Positions 41,914 to 50,432 of a stretch of DNA of 54,054 nt are shown in pieces (the first letter of the stretch is position 1; each line of letters opens with the position of its first letter). The stretch is from Methylotenera_A sp049687015 (lineage in GTDB: Bacteria > Pseudomonadota > Gammaproteobacteria > Burkholderiales > Methylophilaceae): NCBI GenBank assembly GCA_049687015.1, contig JBAVIP010000079.1, positions 1 to 54,054 on the forward strand, written 5' to 3'. The position numbers were made by a program, and so were the translations under genes. The notes beneath the pieces are model-generated. The model had not been told where the DNA came from. It did not search any database and saw only the letters and a program-made list of their open reading frames with translations.

Positions 41914-42204
41914 TTAGGCGTAATGCTCTTCTACTTTGCTTTTTAATTTTTGGCTGGCATGGAAAGTCACCACGCGACGCGCTGTAATCGGTATTTCTTC
42001 TCCTGTTTTTGGATTACGGCCTGGGCGCTCCGATTTTTTACGCAATTCAAAATTGCCAAAACCTGATAACTTCACGCTATCACCTGTTTCTAAAGCAGCA
42101 CGCACTTCTTCAAAAAACGCTTCTACCATGTCTTTCGCTTCACGTTTATTTAAGCCCACTTGCTCAAATAATAGGTCGGCCAGATCAGCCTTTGTTAATG
42201 TCAT
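41914..42204 (-). CDS. ihfA: Integration host factor alpha subunit IhfA
   Basis: Nucleoid DNA-bending protein, 96 residues. The beta-arm region GFGNFELRKKSERPGRNPKTGEEIPI contains the conserved RNPKTGE with the intercalating proline that kinks DNA. It follows pheT by 48 bp in the same direction, as is common in proteobacteria, and functions as a heterodimer with IhfB encoded elsewhere. Confidence 0.97.
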   Translation of the reverse strand: MTLTKADLADLLFEQVGLNKREAKDMVEAFFEEVRAALETGDSVKLSGFGNFELRKKSERPGRNPKTGEEIPITARRVVTFHASQKLKSKVEEHYA

Positions 42205-42252
42205 GCAACTCCCCCCCTGAACCTTTATTGCTTACTTTAATTTATTTACAGT

Positions 42253-44604
42253 CTAATTTCGTAACGATGCGCCGAATTTATTTTCCAGTAATTTAAGCAG
42301 TTCGGCCATTGCTGCTTCTGCTTCTGTATCCAACAAAGTTTTATGAGTATCTTGCATAAGTACAAGAAATGCAAGGCTTTTTTTATTTTCAGCGATACCT
42401 TTTCCCTGGTAAACATCAAATAATTGTATCTGATACAACAGTGGAATTTTAGCTTCATGCACTGTATTGACAATAGTCTGAACGGGTAAGTCTGCATCAA
42501 CGACCACGGCAATATCGCGTCGCACCGGCAAGAATTTAGACACTTCCTGGTACTGCGCCACCTTGGTTTGCATGAGCGGCGCTACAGCCAGCTCGAACAA
42601 AACCGTATTTTTAGGCAGGCTGTAATGCTGCTGCCATTTTGGATGCAGCTTGCCCAGCCAGCCTATCGGCTTGCCGTGTAGGTAAACGCGGGCAGATTGT
42701 CCTGGATGCAAAGCTGGATGCGCTTCAACACGATACTCCGCCTGGCCTTGTGTCAAGCTATCCACGATGGCTTTTACATCGTAAAAATCCACATCACGTG
42801 CTTTTTCGCCCCATTGCTCCGGTTGAAACTCGCCGTAGGACAGGCCTGAAACCTGCGTTTGTTCACAATAGCTTTGTTTATCAGAAAAATAACTGGCACC
42901 CACCTCAAACAACTGGGCACGTTCTTGCTTGCGGTTCAAATTATAGGTCAGTACATCCAGAAGACCGCCCCACAAGCCGCTGCGCATCACGCTTAAGTTG
43001 CTTGCAATGGGATTCTTGAGCTTGATTGGATTCGCATTCCCCATCAAATCGCGCTCCCAGCTCTCATCCACAAAGCTGTAAGTCACGACCTCCTGATAGC
43101 CTTGCGCCTGCAGAACATCGGCCACCCACGTCTTATTTAATGCGGCTTCCGGAGCATCGAGCATGCGAAATTCGGCATGTGGCGCAATCGCGGTCAGGTG
43201 ATCATAGCCGTAAAGCCTGGCGATTTCTTCGATTAAATCTTCCTCGCGTGCAATATCGAACCGGTAGCTAGGTGCCTGTACCGCATACACGCCTGCATGC
43301 TCGCCATTTGCAAAACCTAACTGCGTCAGCAGTTTCGTGACCGTAGCTTGCGGAATTTGCATGCCCAGTATCGAGCATAATCGCGCATAGCGCAGACTCA
43401 CCGTGTTACGTACGGGCAATGCAGTTGCCGTTTGAGTAATCGCCCCAGCCTTGCCGCCGCAAACCTCCAGAATAAGCGCAGTCGCGCGCTCCATAGCATT
43501 CAGCGTGTTACCAAAATCCACGCCGCGTTCAAAGCGGTATGACGAATCCGTGCTCAAGCCCAATCGACGGGCTTTCCCAGCCATGATGTCAGGGGTGAAA
43601 AAAGCACTTTCCAAAAATACGGCGCTCGTAGTTTCGCTGACTGAAGTCGGCTTGCCGCCCATAATGCCCGCCAGCGCGATGGCGCCACTATTATCGGCAA
43701 TTACCAGATCATCATCGGCCAGTTTCACTTCGGTGTCATTCAGCAACTTAAGCGTTTCGCCCGCTTTGGCAAAACGCACTTCAATAGGGTCGCCCAGCTT
43801 GGCCAGATCAAACGCGTGCATAGGCTGGCCAAGCTCCAACAGCACGTAATTAGTAATATCGACAATTGCGCTAATGCTGCGAACGCCGCTGCGCTCAAGG
43901 TGGCGCACCATCCATTCCGGCGTTTGGACTTGCGCATTCACGCCTTCAATTACGCGTCCATAATAGGCCGGGCAGGCTTGCGGCGCATTCACCAGCACTG
44001 CCTGCGTGCGTTGTGACTCGATTTTCGCAGGTGTGATTTGCGGAACAATTAACGGCGCGCCGGTAATCGCCACCACGTCGCGCGCAATGCCCAGAATGCT
44101 CAGGCAATCGGCACGATTGGGAGTGAGTTTCAATGTAAACAGATTGTCATTCAGGCTTAAATATTCGCGGATATCCTGACCGATAGACGCGTCAGCAGGC
44201 AGTTCCAGCAAACCTGATGCTTCTTCTGCCAAACCCAGTTCTTTGGCCGAGCACATCATGCCGAACGATTCCACGCCGCGCACTTTGGCCTCTCTAATGG
44301 CAAAGCCAGGCAATTCCGCTCCAACTAAAGCGCATGGCGCTTTCATGCCAACTCTGGCGTTGCTTGCGCCACAGACAATCTGCAGGGTTTCTTTGCCCAC
44401 ATTCACTTTGCATACCTGCAGGCGATCGGCATCCGGATGTTTTGCAGCTTCGACTATTTCACCAATCACCACTTTTGCAAACGGCTTGGCAACAGGCGTC
44501 ATTTCTTCTACCTCAAGCCCCGCCATGGTCAGCGCGTGGCTTAGTTCTTCTGAGCTTAAGTTTGGGTTAACAAAGGTTCTTAACCAGTTTTCTGAGAATT
44601 GCAT
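42253..44604 (-). CDS. pheT: Phenylalanyl-tRNA synthetase beta subunit PheT
   Basis: 783 residues, standard length. An EMAP-type tRNA-binding domain near 40-150 (VVIGEIVEAAKHPDADRLQVCKVN) is followed by the B3/B4 editing domain, B5, and a C-terminal ferredoxin-like anticodon-binding domain (SKFLPVRRDIAVVV...). With PheS it forms the alpha2-beta2 enzyme. It starts 6 bp after the pheS stop. Confidence 0.97.
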   Translation of the reverse strand: MQFSENWLRTFVNPNLSSEELSHALTMAGLEVEEMTPVAKPFAKVVIGEIVEAAKHPDADRLQVCKVNVGKETLQIVCGASNARVGMKAPCALVGAELPGFAIREAKVRGVESFGMMCSAKELGLAEEASGLLELPADASIGQDIREYLSLNDNLFTLKLTPNRADCLSILGIARDVVAITGAPLIVPQITPAKIESQRTQAVLVNAPQACPAYYGRVIEGVNAQVQTPEWMVRHLERSGVRSISAIVDITNYVLLELGQPMHAFDLAKLGDPIEVRFAKAGETLKLLNDTEVKLADDDLVIADNSGAIALAGIMGGKPTSVSETTSAVFLESAFFTPDIMAGKARRLGLSTDSSYRFERGVDFGNTLNAMERATALILEVCGGKAGAITQTATALPVRNTVSLRYARLCSILGMQIPQATVTKLLTQLGFANGEHAGVYAVQAPSYRFDIAREEDLIEEIARLYGYDHLTAIAPHAEFRMLDAPEAALNKTWVADVLQAQGYQEVVTYSFVDESWERDLMGNANPIKLKNPIASNLSVMRSGLWGGLLDVLTYNLNRKQERAQLFEVGASYFSDKQSYCEQTQVSGLSYGEFQPEQWGEKARDVDFYDVKAIVDSLTQGQAEYRVEAHPALHPGQSARVYLHGKPIGWLGKLHPKWQQHYSLPKNTVLFELAVAPLMQTKVAQYQEVSKFLPVRRDIAVVVDADLPVQTIVNTVHEAKIPLLYQIQLFDVYQGKGIAENKKSLAFLVLMQDTHKTLLDTEAEAAMAELLKLLENKFGASLRN

Positions 44605-44610
44605 AAATGT

Positions 44611-45642
44611 TTACTTGTTGAATTGCTGCAAAAAGCGCAAATCATTATTGAAAAAATGACGTAAATCGTTCACGCCGTAACGCAGCATCGCCAAGCGCTC
44701 TACGCCCAAGCCAAAGGCAAAACCGCGGTATTTCTCGCTGTCGATATTCACGTGCTTAAACACTTCCGGATGCACCATGCCGCAGCCGCCGATCTCCAGC
44801 CAGCCGCCGTTCCAGCTCATGTCCATCTCAGCGGAAGGTTCGGTAAACGGGAAGAATGACGGACGGAAACGCACGGTCAAATCATCGCGCTCGAAGAATT
44901 TCTGCAGAAAATCCTGCACTACGCCTTTTAGGTTGGCAAAGCTGACATTCTCATCCACCCACAAACCTTCCACCTGGTGAAACATGGGCGAATGCGTCGC
45001 GTCAGAATCCACGCGGTACACGCGGCCCGGCGCGATAATCTTGAGCGGTGGCCCGCTTTTAATTTTCATGGCATTTTCCATGTGGTGAATTTGTACGGGC
45101 GAGGTATGTGTCCGCAACACATGTGACTCTTTTTTGTCATCATGCTGCGCATGATTCATATCCACATAAAACGTATCGTGCATGGCGCGCGCAGGATGAT
45201 TCTCAGGAATATTCAGCGCGGTAAAGTTATAAAAATCCGTCTCGATTTCCGGGCCCGTCGCCACCTCAAAACCAATCGAGTGAAACAAAGTTTCAATGCG
45301 CTGCAGAGTTAGTGTGACAGGATGCAAACCGCCTTGCGAATGCGCGCGTGCGGGCAAGGTTACATCAATCGACTCTTGTGCCAGCTGCTTCGCTTGCGCT
45401 GCATTTAAAATGGCCTCGCGGCGCGCATTTAACGCGGCTTCAATCGCCTGCTTGACCACATTGATAGCAGCACCTGCGGCGGGGCGATCTTCTGCAGACA
45501 GCTTGCCCAGGCCTTTTAATGCCTCTGTAAGCGCGCCACTTTTGCCTAAATACTTTGCTTTGGCGTTTTCCAGTGCAGGCATATCCTCACAAGCTGAGAA
45601 ATCCGCCTGCGATGCTGCGATTAAGTGATCCAAATTAGTCAT
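44611..45642 (-). CDS. pheS: Phenylalanyl-tRNA synthetase alpha subunit PheS
   Basis: 343 residues. An N-terminal coiled-coil arm is followed by the class II catalytic core with RTHTSPVQIHHME, GRVYRVDSDATHSPMFHQVEG (motif 2) and GLGVERLAML (motif 3). It makes Phe-tRNA with PheT. A terminator-like hairpin lies between rplT and this gene, and may act as a partial stop or attenuator. No Phe-rich leader peptide was found. Confidence 0.97.
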   Translation of the reverse strand: MTNLDHLIAASQADFSACEDMPALENAKAKYLGKSGALTEALKGLGKLSAEDRPAAGAAINVVKQAIEAALNARREAILNAAQAKQLAQESIDVTLPARAHSQGGLHPVTLTLQRIETLFHSIGFEVATGPEIETDFYNFTALNIPENHPARAMHDTFYVDMNHAQHDDKKESHVLRTHTSPVQIHHMENAMKIKSGPPLKIIAPGRVYRVDSDATHSPMFHQVEGLWVDENVSFANLKGVVQDFLQKFFERDDLTVRFRPSFFPFTEPSAEMDMSWNGGWLEIGGCGMVHPEVFKHVNIDSEKYRGFAFGLGVERLAMLRYGVNDLRHFFNNDLRFLQQFNK

Positions 45643-45680
45643 GCGTCATTTTAACTTAGTTAAGTGATTGATTAAACATA

Positions 45681-45706
45681 AAAAAAGAGGCCGCAGCCTC
45701 TTTTTT
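45681..45706 (-). terminator. Intrinsic terminator or attenuator between rplT and pheS
   Basis: AAAAAAGAGGC, loop and GCCTCTTTTTT form perfect 11-bp arms with a T tract, 12 bases after the rplT stop. It could end the infC-rpmI-rplT message or act as the pheS attenuator; the A-rich arm makes it bidirectional in form. Confidence 0.85.
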
Positions 45707-45718
45707 ATTTTGGTTGAT

Positions 45719-46078
45719 TTAAGCGGCTAAACCAGTTTTTGCAATTTCTACAAATTTGGCAAAAGCAACTTTATCGAACACAGCCAAATCTGCCAACACT
45801 TTGCGATCCACTTCCACAGCGGCCTTTTTCAAACCATTCATGAAGCGGCTGTAAGTCAAACCACACTCACGCGCACCGGCATTGATACGTGCAATCCACA
45901 ACGTACGGAATTGGCGTTTTTTCTGACGGCGATCACGATATTGATATTGACCAGCCTTCATTACCGCCTGCTTGGCAACGCGGTAAACGTTTTTACGACG
46001 ACCGCGATAACCTTTGGCAGCGTTTAATACTTTTTTGTGTCTCGCACGAGCAATGACACCACGTTTTACTCTAGGCAT
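45719..46078 (-). CDS. rplT: 50S ribosomal protein L20
   Basis: 119 residues, highly basic, matching L20 throughout (MPRVKRGVIARARHKKVL ... YRDRRQKKRQFRTLWIARIN). It is part of the infC-rpmI-rplT operon, 10 bp after rpmI. In E. coli L20 represses this operon by binding its message; whether that operates here is unknown. Confidence 0.98.
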   Translation of the reverse strand: MPRVKRGVIARARHKKVLNAAKGYRGRRKNVYRVAKQAVMKAGQYQYRDRRQKKRQFRTLWIARINAGARECGLTYSRFMNGLKKAAVEVDRKVLADLAVFDKVAFAKFVEIAKTGLAA

Positions 46079-46088
46079 ATCGGTCTCC

Positions 46089-46286
46089 TTATCGTGTTGG
46101 CATCATGGCGCGAACGCGCTTGACGTCTGTTGGTGAGATGATCGCCGTGCCGCGTAATTTACGCTTTTGCTTGGTGGTCTTTTTGGTCAGAATATGGCGT
46201 AAATGTGAATGCGTACGCTTCACCTTGCCATTCCCTAAGAACTTGAAGCGCTTTTTTGCGCTGCTCTTTGTTTTCATTTTTGGCAT
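46089..46286 (-). CDS. rpmI: 50S ribosomal protein L35
   Basis: 65 residues, basic, with the L35 pattern MPKMKTKSSAKKRFK, HSHLRHILTKK and a C-terminal RVRAMMP. Middle gene of infC-rpmI-rplT. GGAG precedes its start. Confidence 0.98.
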   Translation of the reverse strand: MPKMKTKSSAKKRFKFLGNGKVKRTHSHLRHILTKKTTKQKRKLRGTAIISPTDVKRVRAMMPTR

Positions 46287-46355
46287 TTTTTTCTCCTTAA
46301 GAGTGATTAAGAGCGCCTAGGCATGCCATTTCGCCGTATCGCTCGAATAAAACTT

Positions 46356-46964
46356 TTAACTTGCTGCTTTTTCTATTATTTTTTCAGCGGTTTTATCTAC
46401 TGGTTTTTCTACCGGTTTTTCTTTAGCCGCTTTAACAACTTTTTCTACTTTTTTGGCGGGCGCCAGCACCATCACCATTTGCCGGCCTTCCATTTTTGGA
46501 AACTGCTCGACCACTGCGTGTTCCTGCAAATCTGCTTCTACACGTTTCAACAAAGCCAGCCCAAACTCCTGGTGCGTAATCTCTCGGCCTCTGAAACGTA
46601 ATGTAATCTTGGCTTTATCGCCTTCACCCAAAAAGCGGATGATATTACGCACTTTAATGTTGTAATCACCATCATCCGTGCCTGGGCGAAACTTAATTTC
46701 TTTAATAACCACTTGTTTTTGTTTAAGCTTTTGTTCGTGCTGACGTTTACTTTCAGCATACTTAAACTTACCGTAATCCATCAACCTGCACACTGGCGGC
46801 ACTGCATTTGGTGCGATTTCTACCAAATCAATATCGGCTTCTTCTGCTTTGGCAAAAGCCTCACGCAAACTCACAATACCTAGCGGCTCACCTTCTATGC
46901 CTACCAAACGAATTTCGGGTGCGGTAATGTCACCATTTATTCGCGTATCTTTATCCTGTGCTAT
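46356..46964 (-). CDS. infC: Translation initiation factor IF-3 (AUA start)
   Basis: IF-3 binds the 30S subunit and rejects wrong start codons. Similarity to the IF-3 N-terminus (IAQDKDTRINGDITAPEIR) continues upstream of the first common start codon (TTG at 46907) to an ATA at 46964. AGGAG stands six bases before that ATA and an in-frame TAG three codons further up. No ATG, GTG or TTG lies between, so ATA is the likely start, giving 202 residues. Rare starts in infC are known to allow self-regulation, because IF-3 discriminates against them (E. coli uses AUU). The tail is rich in K/E/V repeats. Confidence 0.93.
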   Translation of the reverse strand: MAQDKDTRINGDITAPEIRLVGIEGEPLGIVSLREAFAKAEEADIDLVEIAPNAVPPVCRLMDYGKFKYAESKRQHEQKLKQKQVVIKEIKFRPGTDDGDYNIKVRNIIRFLGEGDKAKITLRFRGREITHQEFGLALLKRVEADLQEHAVVEQFPKMEGRQMVMVLAPAKKVEKVVKAAKEKPVEKPVDKTAEKIIEKAAS

Positions 46965-47022
46965 TGCTGACTCCTAATCTATTCTATAAAAAAAATTAAA
47001 CCGCGCTAAGCCAAAAATCAGT

Positions 47023-48930
47023 TTAAACCTTAGCATCAACTTCTGCTTTCAACCGAGCAATCAGCTCGCTTACTGGCATAGAACCTAGGTCTTCACCTTT
47101 TCTGGTACGCACGGCCACATGTCCAGCCTGCATTTCACGCTCACCCGCCACAAGCAGATAAGGCATTTTTTGCATGCTATGTTCGCGTATTTTATAGGTA
47201 ATCTTCTCATTTCTCAAGTCATATTCGCATCTAATGCCATTTTTCTTCAATGTTTCAACAACTTGCAACACATATGCCGATTGGCCTTCAGAAATATTCA
47301 ACACCATCGCCTGCACAGGCGCCAACCACAGCGGCATCGCGCCTGCATAGTTTTCAATGAGAATACCAATGAAACGCTCCATAGAGCCAACAATGGCGCG
47401 GTGCAACATTACTGGGCGTTTACGCGAATTATCCTCAGCCACATATTCTGCGCCTAAGCGCTCTGGCAGATTTGGGTCAAGTTGAATCGTGCCACATTGC
47501 CATAAACGACCAAGCGAATCTTTAAGTGTGAATTCAATTTTCGGGCCGTAAAACGCGCCTTCGCCTGCTTGATATTCAAAGTCTAAGTTGTTGATTTTAA
47601 GCGCATTCGCGAGAGAAGTTTCCGCTTTATCCCAATCCGTATCAGTGCCGATACGCTTCTCAGGACGAGTTGAAAGCTTAACTAAAACATCTTTAAAACC
47701 AAAATCGCCATAGGCTTTGTAAAGCATTTTAATGAAATCGGCGACCTCAGCTTCTACCTGTTCTTCAGTACAGAAAATATGCGCGTCATCTTGCGTAAAT
47801 CCACGCACACGCATCAGGCCGTGCAGCGCGCCAGACGGCTCGTTGCGATGACATGAGCCGAACTCTGCCAGTCTTAATGGCAAATCGCGATAGCTATGCA
47901 AACTGCTATTAAAAATCTGCACATGGCCTGGGCAATTCATCGGCTTTACCGCGTAATCGCGATTTTCTGACTTGGTGGTGAACATATTGTCGCGATAATT
48001 TTGCCAGTGGCCAGATTTTTCCCACAAACTTCTGTCCAAAATGGTCGGCGTGCGCACTTCTTGATAGCCAAAATCCCTAAACATCTGGCGCATGTACTGC
48101 TCAACTTCCTGCCAGATACTCCAGCCGCGCGGATGCCAGAACACCATGCCAGGTGCGTCATCCTGCATATGGAAGTAGTCGAGTTGCTTACCCAATTTGC
48201 GATGGTCGCGTTTTTCCGCTTCTTCCAGCTGAAACAGATAGGCATCAAGTTCTTCTTTATTGCGCCAGGCAGTGCCATACACGCGTTGCAGCATCTCATT
48301 GTTGCTATCGCCGCGCCAGTATGCGCCCGCCAGCTTCATGAGCTTGAAGGCCTTTAGCTTGCCGGTATTAGGGACATGCGGGCCGCGGCAAAGGTCGGTA
48401 AAGCGGCCTTCTGTATAGAGCGAAACCTCTTCACCCGCTGGAATGGAACCAATGATTTCGGCTTTGTAATCCTCACCAATGCTTTTAAAGTAAGCAATCG
48501 CCTCATCACGCGGCAACACTTGTCGTGTCACTGGCTCGTCTTTTTTAGCCAACTCCACCATCTTTTTTTCAATGAAGATTAAATCTTCTGGAGTAAAAGC
48601 CCGCACGTAGGAAAAATCGTAATAAAAGCCATTTTCAATCACCGGGCCAATCGTTACTTGCGCATCGGGGAACAATTCTTTTACCGCATACGCCAGTAAG
48701 TGCGCTGTGGAGTGGCGAATAATCTCTAAGCCATCATCACTTTTATCGGTGATAATCGCCAAATCGCTATCCGATTCAATCAGATAGCTGGTGTCCACAA
48801 GTTTGCCATTCACCTTGCCAGCCAGCGCTGCCTTAGCGAGACCCGCGCCGATATTCATGGCAACATCGGCCACGCTAACAGGCGCGTCAAAGCTGCGTTG
48901 TGAGCCATCTGGTAAGCGAATTAAAGGCAT
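47023..48930 (-). CDS. thrS: Threonyl-tRNA synthetase
   Basis: 635 residues, standard ThrS. A TGS domain covers 1-60 and the editing domain has HSTAHLLAYAVKELFP. Motif 2 is CHRNEPSGALHGLMRVRGFTQDDAHIF, zinc is bound by the cysteine in MNCPGH with two histidines, and a C-terminal anticodon domain follows. GGAAA precedes the ATG. It leads into infC with a short gap, the usual thrS-infC-rpmI-rplT order. Confidence 0.98.
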   Translation of the reverse strand: MPLIRLPDGSQRSFDAPVSVADVAMNIGAGLAKAALAGKVNGKLVDTSYLIESDSDLAIITDKSDDGLEIIRHSTAHLLAYAVKELFPDAQVTIGPVIENGFYYDFSYVRAFTPEDLIFIEKKMVELAKKDEPVTRQVLPRDEAIAYFKSIGEDYKAEIIGSIPAGEEVSLYTEGRFTDLCRGPHVPNTGKLKAFKLMKLAGAYWRGDSNNEMLQRVYGTAWRNKEELDAYLFQLEEAEKRDHRKLGKQLDYFHMQDDAPGMVFWHPRGWSIWQEVEQYMRQMFRDFGYQEVRTPTILDRSLWEKSGHWQNYRDNMFTTKSENRDYAVKPMNCPGHVQIFNSSLHSYRDLPLRLAEFGSCHRNEPSGALHGLMRVRGFTQDDAHIFCTEEQVEAEVADFIKMLYKAYGDFGFKDVLVKLSTRPEKRIGTDTDWDKAETSLANALKINNLDFEYQAGEGAFYGPKIEFTLKDSLGRLWQCGTIQLDPNLPERLGAEYVAEDNSRKRPVMLHRAIVGSMERFIGILIENYAGAMPLWLAPVQAMVLNISEGQSAYVLQVVETLKKNGIRCEYDLRNEKITYKIREHSMQKMPYLLVAGEREMQAGHVAVRTRKGEDLGSMPVSELIARLKAEVDAKV

Positions 48931-48978
48931 ACTGTTTCCAATTTACTGACCTATCCTGATACTTAGTTTTAAATAATA

Positions 48979-49002
48979 AAAGCCGCTACATATAACGGCT
49001 TT
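48979..49002 (-). terminator. Intrinsic terminator between tRNA-Val and thrS
   Basis: On the minus strand AAAGCCG, a 10-base loop and CGGCTTT are followed by TATTATTT. It lies after tRNA-Val and ~50 bp before thrS, so it may end the tRNA transcript or regulate the thrS leader. Confidence 0.7.
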
Positions 49003-49043
49003 ACTTTCAACTCTAAAATCAATTCAACTAGTTGTTGAATTAT

Positions 49044-49120
49044 TGGTAGGCAGTAGCAGATTCGAACTGCTGACCTCTTGGATGTCGACCAAGCGCTCTA
49101 ACCAACTGAGCTAACCGCCT
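49044..49120 (-). tRNA. tRNA-Val (anticodon GAC)
   Basis: AGGCGGT / ACTGCCT acceptor arms, D-arm AGCTCAGTTGGTTAGAGC, anticodon loop TCGACAT within CTTGG / CCAAG, T-arm CAGCAGTTCGAATCTGCTG-like, and encoded CCA. 77 nt. Confidence 0.95.
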
Positions 49121-49281
49121 GTATTTTACAAATTTATTGCGAGGCCGAATTTTAGCGCATTAGCGGGTTACGCGCAAATGAGTGATAGGGAAAAATTACG
49201 ATGCCAACCTCTTATGACACATACTAAATACGCTGCAGAACATGAATTATTGTCTTGAATAATGGTTTACAAGATTCTTAC

Positions 49282-50391
49282 TTAATCAAAAAGTCGTTTT
49301 ATAGATTCTAACTCCTTTTTCTGGCGCTCTTGTTCTCTTCTGGCCCTTAAAAAACTTAGATAGAGAATGCATAAAATAATTAGAGCTCCGTAGTACAACA
49401 CATTTGAATCAAAACTTACGACAAATTTGCTTGGTAAATTAATGTTAGTAGATAGCTGTTGGTCAAATCGTACTGGCAACTTATGTTGGGAAACAATTTC
49501 ACTGGATTTGACTTCTGATGGATCAGTTCCTGGAGTGCTGTAATCAGCCTTAACTAATAAATCTTTTTGCGGTTCAAATACAAAAGCAGGGTTTCCAACA
49601 TAAAAAGATATAGGAATTGATACATCATCAAAACCTTCAGACGTCTTGACCACGTGAGTTACTACAAAATGCAGATGTGGCCCGCTAGAAAAACCAGTGG
49701 AACCTGAGTATCCGAGAAGAGTGCCTGCTGTTACAAACTGACCAAGTGAAACCGCCACCCCTTTATGCATCAAATGCGCATACATCCCAGTAGTACCGTC
49801 ATTGTGCATTATTCGCACAAAGTTAGCTTTGTCTGCGTAGTATTGATCCTTACCTCCATCCATGAACTTATCTTCTGCCTGAACTACTACACCATCCCTT
49901 GCAGCTACAATTGGAGTGCCTTCTGGCATATTAAAATCAATGGCAAATAAACTATGGGGCGTGTTATGTGTAGTCCTTGGACCGCCAATAGCTTGGTCGA
50001 TTGAGAAACTCATACCGTCCTGGTAGGGTAGTCTATAAATTGCGGTAGAGTCGTGAACAGCATTAAAGTCCCCCGGCATTGATGTCATATAAGTTTTGAA
50101 ACTAAAGCTACTATCTTTATCGGCTGCAAATACTTTTGCAAGAACGCTGTTGCTGTTAGGTGTGAGCACTGCATATATAGGCCAACTATGATCACTTGCT
50201 GCATTGTTATTATCTATAAGGCTAGCTTTGATGGAATATGGGAAACTGCTGTTGTTGTGGGCTATTATCAGCATTTCTTGACCAACCTGTCTTGATTCAA
50301 CGCTTACAGGGGGATTGCCCGCTATAGACTGGGTAGTAATAAAGGACTGAAGCAATAAAATTAAAGTTGTCAGTATTGTTTTAATTTTCAT
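49282..50391 (-). CDS. M23-family peptidase with C-terminal membrane helix
   Basis: 369 residues. A signal peptide (1-24, ending SIAG) is followed by a beta-rich region with no hallmark I know. An M23 (LytM/gametolysin) zinc peptidase domain spans ~140-245: H146 and D152 (PHSLFAIDF), H206 (MYAHL) and H239/H241 (GPHLHFVV). A linker leads to one membrane helix (about 331-347) and a charged tail (RARREQERQKKELESIKRLF) that probably lies in the cytoplasm and may coil. It is expected to cut peptidoglycan cross-links from the inner-membrane face. It appears to be a single gene, and no partner is evident. Confidence 0.85.
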   Translation of the reverse strand: MKIKTILTTLILLLQSFITTQSIAGNPPVSVESRQVGQEMLIIAHNNSSFPYSIKASLIDNNNAASDHSWPIYAVLTPNSNSVLAKVFAADKDSSFSFKTYMTSMPGDFNAVHDSTAIYRLPYQDGMSFSIDQAIGGPRTTHNTPHSLFAIDFNMPEGTPIVAARDGVVVQAEDKFMDGGKDQYYADKANFVRIMHNDGTTGMYAHLMHKGVAVSLGQFVTAGTLLGYSGSTGFSSGPHLHFVVTHVVKTSEGFDDVSIPISFYVGNPAFVFEPQKDLLVKADYSTPGTDPSEVKSSEIVSQHKLPVRFDQQLSTNINLPSKFVVSFDSNVLYYGALIILCILYLSFLRARREQERQKKELESIKRLFD

Positions 50392-50432
50392 TGTTCTGGC
50401 TCATTAAATTAGCTTTTTACAAATGTTTGGAT

